Source: JADKIH01 sp031417555
GTDB taxonomy: Bacteria; Bacteroidota; Bacteroidia; AKYH767-A; 2013-40CM-41-45
Assembly (NCBI GenBank): GCA_031417555.1
Contig: JANOVV010000072.1
Coordinates: forward strand, 1 to 64,000
Reading direction: 5' to 3'
DNA: 64,000 nt
Made by a program: the position numbers and the translations under genes. Below are positions 18,501-26,000 of this stretch, piece by piece (the first letter of the stretch is position 1; each line of letters opens with the position of its first letter). Under the pieces are notes generated by a model, which was not told where the DNA came from, did no database searches, and saw only the letters and a list, made by a program, of their open reading frames with translations.

Positions 18501-19530
18501 AAAAGCAAATGTAAAAGTTGTTTTAAATAGTAGTGCGACTCAATATATTTCCAATGCAAGATATGATTGGGATATGACTGTGTTCCGGGATACAACATCC
18601 TTATTCAGTAATTATACTTACAATTATAATGTGCCGCCGGGTAGTTATGACATTACACTCATTTTAACAAATGATCTTGGCTGCAAGGATACTCTTAAAC
18701 AACCGGGTGCCGTAGTTGTTGCAGGTCCTACCGGAAGTTTTTCATTTGTACCTGATAGCGGTTGTAGTCCGCTTACCGTTAATTTTACCGGCACCAGTGT
18801 TAATTCAAATATTTTTTCGTGGGATTTTGGTGATGGCAGTGTCGTTACCGGTACTTCTTTAAGTTCAATTAGCCATACTTACACTACAGTTGATACATAT
18901 GTCCCTCAATTTTTATTAGGCTTTCCGTTAACAAATGAAACCTGTTATTTACCTGTTGATTCTTTTGGTGCTGTTACTGTTACATCAACAATTGGAGTGG
19001 ATATTGTTGAAGATACAATATTTGTTCGTGAAGGTGAAAAGGGAGTTCTTACAGTTAATGTTCTTAGTGGCAGTCCGCCATACACCTATAACTGGACACC
19101 TGCCAACCAGGTTACTAATGGGCCTTCCAGCAATACTTTTTTAGCAGGCATTGAACAAAATTCTGCATACTACACTGTTCAGGTTCCTTATGGGACGCTG
19201 GGTTGTTCGGGTTCTGACAGAGTGTACGTTGTTCTTATTCCTGAAACATGTGAAAAAAATCTGGATAGCATACCCAATGCATTTTCGCCAAACGGCGATG
19301 CTATTAACGATACTTATTATATAAAAGACCTCTGCAATTTCGATGGATTTAATATCAAAATCTTTAACCGTTGGGGAAAAATTATTTTTGAATCAACGAA
19401 TCCAATTTTTGTTTGGGATGGAACAACTTCTTCCGGCACAGAAGCATCAGAAGGCGTTTACTACTATGTTCTAAAAGCAAAAACCAGAGATTTGCATGGG
19501 TATATTAATTTGATAAGAGGGAGAAAGTAA
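15514..19530 (+). CDS. Large PKD-array surface protein with gliding-motility/T9SS type B C-terminal domain
   Basis: 1338 residues: a signal peptide (ends near IFGQ, residue 25), about thirteen tandem PKD-type Ig-like domains of 80-95 residues, a SprB-like strand segment (about 1165-1240, GSPPYTYNWTPANQ), and a terminal CHU_C domain (about 1248-1338: PNAFSPNGDAINDTYYIKD, FNRWGKIIFES, WDGTTSSGTEASEGVYYYVL) that directs export by T9SS. PKD cores such as YVWEFGDPNS and FSWDFGDGS recur with HIYTxPGxYNVxLTV strands. Almost every module has one Cys near its start (DADGC, SATSC, KLGGC) and one near its end (NGC), implying a disulfide per domain. Likely a long surface adhesin or matrix protein; the ligand is unknown. 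A TACTTTTG -7 box lies 28 bases before the ATG. Confidence 0.92.
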   Translation: MKFINTRAITVLIFFLFFNTDIFGQLPVADFTVLDADGCAPHTASFTSTSTGGPLTYVWEFGDPNSPGTSTSANPSHIYTVPGQYNVKLTVTNANGSDSITKISFITVFNGPSALYTTSRDTICSGESITFTDASTQGDGVINQWVWTFNDGTATVTGSNSVAHTYTNFSSLIKSFVTVFKPTDINGCNSIASSDTIFVLPAPTASFNYSATSCVFPFTVNFTNTSTGPSIYSWNFGDPSSGANDTSSQFQPSHTYNTGGSYLVTLTNGLAACRATDTVTINLFPPVSSFILSDSIPCLNDTVFFTNLSTPPPLSSMTYQWRFGDFGPTSTSNAINPKHIYTTPGSFTVSLTTSFGGCSSISTHSVNVLSPPSTGFTASDLNACDTPFPVSFTADSLPLNVGWQWDFGDPASGASNSSTIREPIHTYNNFGSFPVKLIVTDIFGCRDSVEIFNYILVRKPIIGFTIQDSGCVGRTFDYSATVISPADPVITNYSWDFGDGSPIVSGANADTSHQFNTVGVFDVTLTITTQSGCTATLTNTGFTRVGTIPNAQIDSVLNSICFKGTVSFTDLTAPPVTGWFWQFGDNQSSTEQNPSHKYEFDTSGVADPFDIILIAYYNGCADSDTVVNMVTVLAPVPLFDTTMNCLFPDSVIFTDLSGGADSLFWNFGDGSPIDSISTNPYHIYPGRGDYNVVLTAKNNASGCSVDTTLIISVREIKANAISNITQVCHPGSINFSGSASQDAVNWQWTFGEGIPNVLDTSFEADTVHIYTRPGFYTATLTTNDIYNCQATDTQRVHIIGPTANFTADKLGGCSPVNVTFKDSSQTEGGAITSWTWNYGTGEPPENTNIDSISHNYNLSGLYNVTLTVTDVNGCSDTHTINNFINPTKPTASILLLDTIGCSKAPELFTGNAGPIGSYAQPVTYIWNFGDGQSFTDTSETTNHIYTTNGNFNVRLKVVDANGCIDSTNANIFLYTTSANFTIDTLSECVVDPNGIKKANVKVVLNSSATQYISNARYDWDMTVFRDTTSLFSNYTYNYNVPPGSYDITLILTNDLGCKDTLKQPGAVVVAGPTGSFSFVPDSGCSPLTVNFTGTSVNSNIFSWDFGDGSVVTGTSLSSISHTYTTVDTYVPQFLLGFPLTNETCYLPVDSFGAVTVTSTIGVDIVEDTIFVREGEKGVLTVNVLSGSPPYTYNWTPANQVTNGPSSNTFLAGIEQNSAYYTVQVPYGTLGCSGSDRVYVVLIPETCEKNLDSIPNAFSPNGDAINDTYYIKDLCNFDGFNIKIFNRWGKIIFESTNPIFVWDGTTSSGTEASEGVYYYVLKAKTRDLHGYINLIRGRK

Positions 19531-19552
19531 GGACAAGGTATCGAGTATCGAG

Positions 19553-19834
19553 TAGCTATCGTATATGCGTCAGGCTAAGAGAGGAAATTTTATGTCATCC
19601 CTTCGGGATTGAAAGACTTACATACGGATTTCATTTTACAAAAATGCCACTCCTTCGGAGTTGATAATGTTAAATCCCGAAGGGATGATAGTAATATAGA
19701 ACTGAGTGAACGATTTTACACCAACCCTGAAGGGGTGTAATAAATCCCACATTAACGAAATATCGTCAAATGAAGGCAGAACAAAAGTTTGAGTGAATAA
19801 TATCAAAATTAACCTGATGCATATGCGATAGCTA
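19553..19834. mobile_element. REPIN/MITE-like non-coding element with inverted ends and TTCGG palindromes
   Basis: Inverted terminal repeats of 26 bases (19553-19578 and 19809-19834) agree at 23 of 26 positions; two of the three differences still allow G-T pairing. Inside are four compact palindromes: ATCCC-TTC-GGGAT (19597-19609), ACTCC-TTC-GGAGT (19649-19661), ATCCC-GAA-GGGAT (19674-19686) and TTACACC/GGTGTAA (19716-19740). The first and third are one 16-mer, AATCCCGAAGGGATGA, in opposite orientations (19595-19610 and 19673-19688), the doublet layout of REPIN elements. No open frame is seen. Short tandem repeats abut both ends. Whether it is mobile depends on copies elsewhere. Confidence 0.55.
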
Positions 19835-19841
19835 TTGGGAA

Positions 19842-19876
19842 AGTATCAAGTATCAAGTATCAAGTATCAAGTATCA
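19842..19876. repeat. 7-bp tandem repeat, five perfect AGTATCA units
   Basis: Five identical heptamers, directly right of the inverted-end element. A degenerate relative (TATCGAG units, about 19539-19554) lies directly left of it. Confidence 0.9.
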
Positions 19877-19915
19877 AGAAATTTAGTATAAAAAAAATTA
19901 ACAAACCACAAATAA

Positions 19916-21130
19916 CTATTTTTTCTCAACGCGAATTGTGTGTCCCATTTTATCTCTTTTTGTTTGAAGATAAGATTCATTGTGTTTGTTTGATGTGATT
20001 TCAATTTGTACTACGCTAATTATTTCAAGTCCATAACCAACAAGTCCGGCGCGTTTTTTTGGATTGTTCGTCATCAATTTCATTTTAGAAACTCCGAGAT
20101 CTCTAAGAATCTGAGCACCTACTCCATAATCACGCTCATCGCTTTCAAATCCTAATTCCAGGTTAGCCTGAACTGTATCTCTTCCATTCTCCTGTAATTT
20201 ATAAGCCTGAAGTTTATTTAATAATCCAATGCCTCTCCCCTCCTGATTCATGTAAACGATTACACCTTTGCCTTCTTGTTCTATCATCTCCATGGCTTTG
20301 TGAAGTTGTGGTCCGCAATCACAGCGGCAAGATCCGAAGATATCACCGGTCAGACAGGAAGAATGAACACGTACTAAAACTTCTTCATCTTTTTTCCATT
20401 CGCCTTTAACCAATGCAAGATGTTCTTGTCCGGTAGTGACTTGCTTGTAAGCGTACAGATGAAAATCACCATAAACGGTAGGGAGATTAACATCAACTTC
20501 TCTTTCAATCAGACTTTCCTTTTGCAAACGATAGGCTATAAGGTCTTCTATAGAAATAATGGACAGATTTAAATTCTTTGCAATTTTAATTAGGTCGGGT
20601 AAACGTGCCATAGTACCGTCTTCATTCATAATTTCAACCAATGTACCTGCAGGATTTGCACCTGCTAATCGCGCAAGATCTACAGTTGCTTCTGTATGAC
20701 CTGCTCGTCTTAATACGCCGCCTTTTTTAGCACGAAGAGGGAAAATATGTCCGGGTCTTCCGAGGTCTTCGGGTTTTATAGTCGGATCGATAAGGGCACG
20801 AATTGTTTTTGAACGGTCAGATGCTGAGATTCCTGTTGTTGTTCCATAGCCAATCAGATCGACAGAAACTGTAAACTGTGTTTCATGCGAAGATGTATTT
20901 TGCTTGACCATTAAAGGAAGCTGCAATTCATTGCATCGCTCTTCTGTGAGTGCAACACAAATTAATCCACGGCCATGAGTAGCCATGAAGTTTACAATTT
21001 CAGGAGTAGAATTTTCGGCTGTCGTGATAAAGTCGCCTTCGTTTTCACGATTAGAGTCATCAACAACAATAATGACCTTGCCATTTTTAAGGTCTTCTAT
21101 AGCTTGTTCAATTGTATTAAGAGAAATCAT
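19916..21130 (-). CDS. ribBA: Bifunctional DHBP synthase / GTP cyclohydrolase II
   Basis: 404-residue riboflavin pathway enzyme. The N-terminal RibB domain (about 1-200) converts ribulose-5-phosphate to 3,4-dihydroxy-2-butanone-4-phosphate: DDSNRENEGDF, HGRGLICVAL, GRPGHIFPLRA and HTEATVDLARLAG are present. The C-terminal RibA domain (about 205-400) opens GTP: zinc ligands C259, C270 and C272 (CLTGDIFGSCRCDCG) and the catalytic GRGIGL loop are intact, so both activities are expected. It is a single gene here; other rib genes are not in the window. I looked for an FMN riboswitch in the upstream gap and saw none. A -7 box TACCTTTG lies 19 bases upstream. Confidence 0.97.
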   Translation of the reverse strand: MISLNTIEQAIEDLKNGKVIIVVDDSNRENEGDFITTAENSTPEIVNFMATHGRGLICVALTEERCNELQLPLMVKQNTSSHETQFTVSVDLIGYGTTTGISASDRSKTIRALIDPTIKPEDLGRPGHIFPLRAKKGGVLRRAGHTEATVDLARLAGANPAGTLVEIMNEDGTMARLPDLIKIAKNLNLSIISIEDLIAYRLQKESLIEREVDVNLPTVYGDFHLYAYKQVTTGQEHLALVKGEWKKDEEVLVRVHSSCLTGDIFGSCRCDCGPQLHKAMEMIEQEGKGVIVYMNQEGRGIGLLNKLQAYKLQENGRDTVQANLELGFESDERDYGVGAQILRDLGVSKMKLMTNNPKKRAGLVGYGLEIISVVQIEITSNKHNESYLQTKRDKMGHTIRVEKK

Positions 21131-21148
21131 ACATTTTATTTACGCTGC

Positions 21149-21156
21149 AAAGGTAG
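21149..21156 (-). promoter_or_regulatory. Probable -7 box of ribBA
   Basis: TACCTTTG on the minus strand, a perfect TAnnTTTG, 18 bases before the ribBA ATG. The expected -33 position falls inside the AAAGATTGAAAATT repeat, where only a TTTA is found. Confidence 0.4.
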
Positions 21157-21158
21157 TA

Positions 21159-21195
21159 AAGATTGAAAATTAAAGATTGAAAATTGAAAATTGAG
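21159..21195. repeat. 14-bp tandem repeat AAAGATTGAAAATT
   Basis: Two perfect copies (21159-21172, 21173-21186) and a partial third (GAAAATTGA). It covers the region where the ribBA -33 box should lie. Confidence 0.75.
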
Positions 21196-21232
21196 GTTTT
21201 TAAGAGTTGTTCTCCAATATTGAATCCATAAT

Positions 21233-21399
21233 TTCTTACAGCTGTAAGAATGTATCTAAAAAGAGGCATTGCGACAATGAAAACAGGCTTATCATTGTTA
21301 TGAATAAAAACCTAATACAGCATTATGGTTTAACTCAACCCCGTAAGGTTGACCTCAAAAGCCGCCAAACCCCGTAAGGTTTGCGGCTTTTGTTTTTTT
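21233..21399 (+). ncRNA. Candidate structured small RNA
   Basis: A stretch with no open frame contains a series of hairpins ending in a strong terminator on the plus strand: a perfect 18-base palindrome TTCTTACAGCTGTAAGAA (21233-21250), an ACAATGA/TCATTGT stem (about 21274-21298), a TCAACC-CCGTAA-GGTTGA stem (21335-21352), then the terminator. No gene on the plus strand ends here, since both neighbours are transcribed leftwards, so the terminator must serve an unannotated transcript or be a repeat. The family is not recognised. The 5' end is a guess. Confidence 0.3.
21357..21399 (+). terminator. Orphan strong terminator
   Basis: AAGCCGC(C)AAACC-CCGTAA-GGTTTGCGGCTT followed by TTGTTTTTTT: a 12-bp stem with one bulge. 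The loop and inner stem repeat the preceding hairpin (AACCCCGTAAGGTT). The T-run is on the plus strand, with no plus-strand gene upstream for many kilobases. Confidence 0.8.
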
Positions 21400-21486
21400 G
21401 GCGATGCTATAACGTTTTTTTGGATTGATTGAAGGAACGATTTGAGAATATTGAATGTTGAATTAGGATTTAGGAATTTTGATTTA

Positions 21487-21535
21487 TGAATAGCGATTTA
21501 CAATTTACGAATAGCGAATAGCGATTAACGAATTA
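21487..21535. repeat. Short-period repeat, GAATAGCGATTAACGAAT family
   Basis: Repeated GAATAGCG / CGATTTAC / CGATTAACGAAT words in a row, just past the tamB stop. A reverse-complement relative lies at 37325-37366, sharing the 14-mer GAATAGCGATTTAC. Confidence 0.65.
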
Positions 21536-21541
21536 ACAACC

Positions 21542-24500
21542 CTAAGGCTTAACCGTTTCCTCAATCTTATTCTTTTTCCTCCATCGTGCAAATAGATCAC
21601 TGAATTTATCAAAGTCTTTTCGATAGAAAAATCCTAATCCTTGGCTGTAGGGTGATTGAGAATATTTAATGATATCATCGGCATTAGAACGATTGAAACC
21701 TTTTAATTTAAAATGTCCGTCTTCACTCAACTTATATTCAGCATAAAAATCGCCGACGACGTTATTATCCAGATAAGATTGCTGGCCTAGAAATCCAACT
21801 CCGCCTTCAAAAGTTAAACGATCTTTGAGGAACGATTTAGTAAACATAAACCTGAATTCTTCCGGAGTGTATGTATCTCTTGCACGATAATTTACGCTGA
21901 TATCAATTTCTTTGCTGATTTGTCCAAGCCAGTTACTTACCTGATTGCTGAGTAATTCGCTGGCACTGGCTCCTGCTCCTGCTCCTGCATCGATTCTTGC
22001 TACTGTCTGGCCTGCACCGGATGAAGGGAAAAACTGATTGAACATAAGGAGCCCAAACATTTGCTTATTTATTTCTTGTTCAGAATTTAATTTAGCCCTG
22101 AGCAAACTTTCAACAGTTGGATCAAGGCCAAGAACATTTATTTCATAATTTATGGTCGGATTCATTAGCTTATTGGTGAGGATAAGCCTGCATTCTACCG
22201 GTACTCTACGTTTGTAAGTTGTATCCTGCAAAACATTATAGAGTGTAGATGTATGAACCACGTAGACTGCAGAAAGGTCAACGGTTGCTTCATAAGGATC
22301 ACCTGCCCATGTAATTTTTCCACCCTGATCAATATTAAACTTTTTATTTATTAAATTTTGCAGTGTAAATAAATATTCTCCTTTATCAATAAAGTAGGTG
22401 CCGTACATATTGAAAGCTCCGGAAGTATTTATATCAAGCCGTAAACTCCCGGTGCCTGTGCCTGTAATTACGTCTCCGATTTTTTCATCAAAAATAATTT
22501 TGATCTCTGCATTTCTATTCATGTCGAGATTCATGTTCAGCCTGATACCTGACAAGTCTACACGGTTTCGTGTAATTGTCTGGCTGGTATCAACCGATCT
22601 GTCAATAAATTTAATAAAGCCATTACTACTAAGATCTTCGAGTGTATTTAGAGGAATATTTAACTTGGTTCCACGATCCGGACTTAATGAAATATCCATA
22701 TTCATATTTTCAAGCGGTCCGAAAAAATGGGCATATCCACTGGCATTAGCGGTTCCGTAATAAAGTATGTTATCTTTTATTGTTGTATTTAATACCTGGA
22801 ATTTTTTTGCTTGCAGCTCAACATCGAACCGGAAATTTTTAAAGTAATCATGATAAATTTTACCTTTCGCTTTGCCTTCATTATTATTTACATCTACGAG
22901 TGTTAGATCATTAATTGCAAATTCATTCTCTTTTACTATTACAGAACTATTAAAACTATAGCGGGTATTCAGGTAATTTATAATTAGACTCATTTTATTT
23001 AAATCCACAGTGCCGTTAAATACCGGCTTTTTAATACTGCCGGTTAGTTTCAGATCTGCTGTGATTTTTCCATACAATTCATGGACAATATCATTGATGT
23101 AAGGCTCTAAAGAATGCAGATAAACATTATTTAAACGAATATTGAAATCCAGATTATTATTTTCTTTTGATAAATAATAATTTCCTGTGATGTCGACTAT
23201 TTTTGAAACGCCTTTAATAATGCTGATATTAGAAAAAACAACATTCTGATCAATGCTATATCGTGAAATAATAGATGTGTTTCCAATTGTGTCATTATCT
23301 ATTGAGAGATTTAAGACTTTCAAATCAGCTTCGAGTTGTAATTTATTATAGATATCCGAAAAGAAAATATCACCTCCGATGATTCCACCAAAATCAGTTT
23401 TTTTAGAGGAAGAAAGTAATGAATTTAAATGATTAAGATTAAAACCTGTGAAGTGCAGTGCAGCCCGATCTGTTTCCTTTTTTCCTACTTTACCATCAAG
23501 TGTAACTGATTCATTTCCTTTTGTAAATATATAGGATGTAAGCTCTGTTCCTGTCGAGTCAAATTTTGTCAGATTGTTTTTATCCAGTTTCCATTCTTCA
23601 TTTTCTACTATCAACAAAGAACTATCTATTTTAAAAACAAAATTACTTGCTGAAAAGAAATCCAAGTTGCCTTCTAAACGAAGCCGGTTTGACGAAGTGT
23701 CATTATCGGCCAGTTTTAGTTTATATTTTACTCGATTATTTTCAGCTTGGGCGGAGAGTTCCGGTTGTAAAATAAAATCTTTTTCATTACGGCTAATTCT
23801 ACTGGCATATGTTTCAACTGTGAGTGATTTTGACGTAGATGATACATGTACATCGAAATTATCTAAACTGAATTCTTTGAAACGTATCCATGGTGTCATT
23901 ATCTCTAAAGCCACTTCATTATTTAAATTATTAAATTGACCGATTAGCGTAGTGTTAGCAGCAAAACTCCAGGAAGGAAGAAACATTTCGGTAAAAATGT
24001 TCATATTTTTTATTGTAATATCAAAAGTAAAATTTTGATTTACTTTAAAATCTTTTTTAGGTAAAATAACTGAAGGAAGATATCGCGGAATAATTTCTCT
24101 AAATGCATCTCCGATTTTTGCCAGCTGAAAATCACCTTTCAAATGTGCATCCAGGTTATCAGAAAGAATATCAAAATTTCTAATGCCATTTATTTTATCT
24201 TCCCGAATGCTAAGTGAATTAATATGAAATAGTTTATTGCCGGTCGTGAAATTAGTATTTACTACATCAATTCCACCAACGATATTATCAAGGCGATTAC
24301 CCTTGAAATAAGTGCGAATTGTTGTCTGTAATATAGTTTTATCTTTTGTTTTAAAAAGATTAAGCGTATCAAGTTTTGCTGTTCCGACATTTGCTATAAA
24401 ATTAAATTCAGGCAATTTCCCTCTGTAATCTATAGTGCCGCTGAAATCTAAATCTACATTAGGTTCTTTTATAATGAAAGATCCATTGAAAAGTTTTTTA

Positions 24501-25912
24501 GCAATTTTCCCATCGATATCAATGTTTTGATAATTGTAATTTTTAAATTCCAGTTGCTGAATTTTACCTTGTAGTTCGGCATTAATATTATCAATTCTAA
24601 AACCGGATCCTTTTACATTCATATTGAAAGTAATTTTTCCAAGATCGTCGAGGTTTGTAATTTTTCCAACATCAAATTGCGTGGCAATGAGATGTCCGCT
24701 ATAATCTGAAGTTTTATTTTTAGAATTATATTTTAAATTTAAATCTGAAGTAATTGAACCTATAGCTGTAGAAATATTTCCTAAAGCAACAAAATCAGTT
24801 AAGAATCCTGTAAACTTACCCTTAAACGTTACATTTCCAAGGGACGTTAGATTTTGAGGAACTATTAAATGTTGCTTTTCATTAAATGGCGGTAAAGGAA
24901 ACCATTCTACATCTTTTTTATTAGTTTTTATCTCAGTTGCCGAAATATCTATAAATGTTTCATCAATGTTTGGAAGTCCATGCATAGAAATATCTCCAGC
25001 AAATTTTGAAATATCCCCCCATTGAATCTTAACATTTTTTCCTTTAAAATTATTTACAGAACCGTGAAAGTCACCATCCAATTTTAGAGATTTATCAATC
25101 CCTTTTAATTCTGGAGCGAAAAATGCTATATCAGTAAAAGATACAGTACTCTTTTTAAAATCTGCTTGCCATTTTATCAGCGATGTAAATTCATCAAATG
25201 AAGCTAAGCTATCGTAGTTGAATATTAGATTTGTATGAATATCCGTAAACGGAGTTTTAATAGTAAGTTTTTTCAATCTGATTTCTTTTGAAGACATTTT
25301 AGCATTTGCTGAAAATTCATCCAATCTGAAACCACTTTGATCATTAAATGCTAAGGAATGAATATCAACAAATATTGAATCATTCAACGTTGAAAAATTT
25401 CTGAAATCACCGTTTATATTTTTAATATTTAGATGAGAAAAATTAACACCGGAGATTCTTAAGGTATCGTCTTCAACTTCATTCCGAAAACTTACGTCCT
25501 TTAATACAACATCATTTAATTTAATAATCCATGGCTTTCCATTCGATGATGTATCTTTTGAAGAAAAATATTCATTTATAAAGTGCAGATTGTCGTGCTT
25601 CTCGCCTTTATGATGAATAAGATTAAATTGCCCTTTCGATAACGTTAACCTTCCAATAACCAATGAATGATCCTTCGTACTTAAATCGTCAATACCAATT
25701 TTAAGTTCGTCGGCATAAATTAATGTGTCTCCCTGTTGGTCTTCAACATAAAAACCTTCCAGAACGACACTTTTTATGAACCGAATACTAACACCATTTA
25801 TATGAACGTGGGTCTTCAACTCTTCTGAGAAATAAGAAGTTAGACGTTTGGCCAAAAAAGTTTGAACTGTATCTAAATGAATGGCACCAAACAATAGCCC
25901 GATAATCAGCAC
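21542..25912 (-). CDS. tamB: TamB-domain protein (translocation and assembly module)
   Basis: At least 1456 residues. An N-terminal membrane helix is followed by a long repetitive beta-helical AsmA/TamB-like region and the conserved C-terminal TamB domain (about 1060-1400: IKIIFDEKIGDVITGTGTGS, GTYFIDKGEYLFTLQNLINK, ITWAGDPYEATVDLSAVY, GLLMFNQFFPSS). TamB proteins bridge inner and outer membranes and take part in outer-membrane protein or lipid delivery. The first accepted start codon in frame is the GTG at 25912, but that cuts the membrane helix. The frame continues upstream without a stop to 25969 and encodes KKLARILLWTIGIFV, the expected basic-plus-hydrophobic N-terminus, with no ATG, GTG or TTG. 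It is divergent from tsaD, as is common in the phylum. Confidence 0.88.
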   Translation of the reverse strand: MLIIGLLFGAIHLDTVQTFLAKRLTSYFSEELKTHVHINGVSIRFIKSVVLEGFYVEDQQGDTLIYADELKIGIDDLSTKDHSLVIGRLTLSKGQFNLIHHKGEKHDNLHFINEYFSSKDTSSNGKPWIIKLNDVVLKDVSFRNEVEDDTLRISGVNFSHLNIKNINGDFRNFSTLNDSIFVDIHSLAFNDQSGFRLDEFSANAKMSSKEIRLKKLTIKTPFTDIHTNLIFNYDSLASFDEFTSLIKWQADFKKSTVSFTDIAFFAPELKGIDKSLKLDGDFHGSVNNFKGKNVKIQWGDISKFAGDISMHGLPNIDETFIDISATEIKTNKKDVEWFPLPPFNEKQHLIVPQNLTSLGNVTFKGKFTGFLTDFVALGNISTAIGSITSDLNLKYNSKNKTSDYSGHLIATQFDVGKITNLDDLGKITFNMNVKGSGFRIDNINAELQGKIQQLEFKNYNYQNIDIDGKIAKKLFNGSFIIKEPNVDLDFSGTIDYRGKLPEFNFIANVGTAKLDTLNLFKTKDKTILQTTIRTYFKGNRLDNIVGGIDVVNTNFTTGNKLFHINSLSIREDKINGIRNFDILSDNLDAHLKGDFQLAKIGDAFREIIPRYLPSVILPKKDFKVNQNFTFDITIKNMNIFTEMFLPSWSFAANTTLIGQFNNLNNEVALEIMTPWIRFKEFSLDNFDVHVSSTSKSLTVETYASRISRNEKDFILQPELSAQAENNRVKYKLKLADNDTSSNRLRLEGNLDFFSASNFVFKIDSSLLIVENEEWKLDKNNLTKFDSTGTELTSYIFTKGNESVTLDGKVGKKETDRAALHFTGFNLNHLNSLLSSSKKTDFGGIIGGDIFFSDIYNKLQLEADLKVLNLSIDNDTIGNTSIISRYSIDQNVVFSNISIIKGVSKIVDITGNYYLSKENNNLDFNIRLNNVYLHSLEPYINDIVHELYGKITADLKLTGSIKKPVFNGTVDLNKMSLIINYLNTRYSFNSSVIVKENEFAINDLTLVDVNNNEGKAKGKIYHDYFKNFRFDVELQAKKFQVLNTTIKDNILYYGTANASGYAHFFGPLENMNMDISLSPDRGTKLNIPLNTLEDLSSNGFIKFIDRSVDTSQTITRNRVDLSGIRLNMNLDMNRNAEIKIIFDEKIGDVITGTGTGSLRLDINTSGAFNMYGTYFIDKGEYLFTLQNLINKKFNIDQGGKITWAGDPYEATVDLSAVYVVHTSTLYNVLQDTTYKRRVPVECRLILTNKLMNPTINYEINVLGLDPTVESLLRAKLNSEQEINKQMFGLLMFNQFFPSSGAGQTVARIDAGAGAGASASELLSNQVSNWLGQISKEIDISVNYRARDTYTPEEFRFMFTKSFLKDRLTFEGGVGFLGQQSYLDNNVVGDFYAEYKLSEDGHFKLKGFNRSNADDIIKYSQSPYSQGLGFFYRKDFDKFSDLFARWRKKNKIEETVKP

Positions 25913-26000
25913 AAAAATGCCAATCGTCCATAAGAGGATGCGAGCGAGTTTTTTAATAATTTTGGGATTTTAAAATTAACGAAGTGACAATTTTCATACC

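Larger units (their letters stand above)
21131..21541. other. 411-base gap between ribBA and tamB
   Basis: Holds, from left to right, the ribBA -7 box, the 14-bp repeat, the candidate RNA with its terminator, about 85 bases with nothing recognised, and the GAATAGCG-family repeat. Both flanking genes are on the minus strand. Confidence 0.6.

Noticed and set aside
19842..19876. Heptamer arrays as a CRISPR array
   Set aside because: The period is 7 bases with no spacers, and there are no cas genes.
21131..21230. FMN riboswitch upstream of ribBA
   Set aside because: None of the conserved RFN words were found in the leader, which is short and occupied by a simple repeat.
22398..23939. Two plus-strand open frames (120 and 121 codons) inside tamB
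   Set aside because: Antisense shadows of a strongly coding gene; no start context or family similarity.
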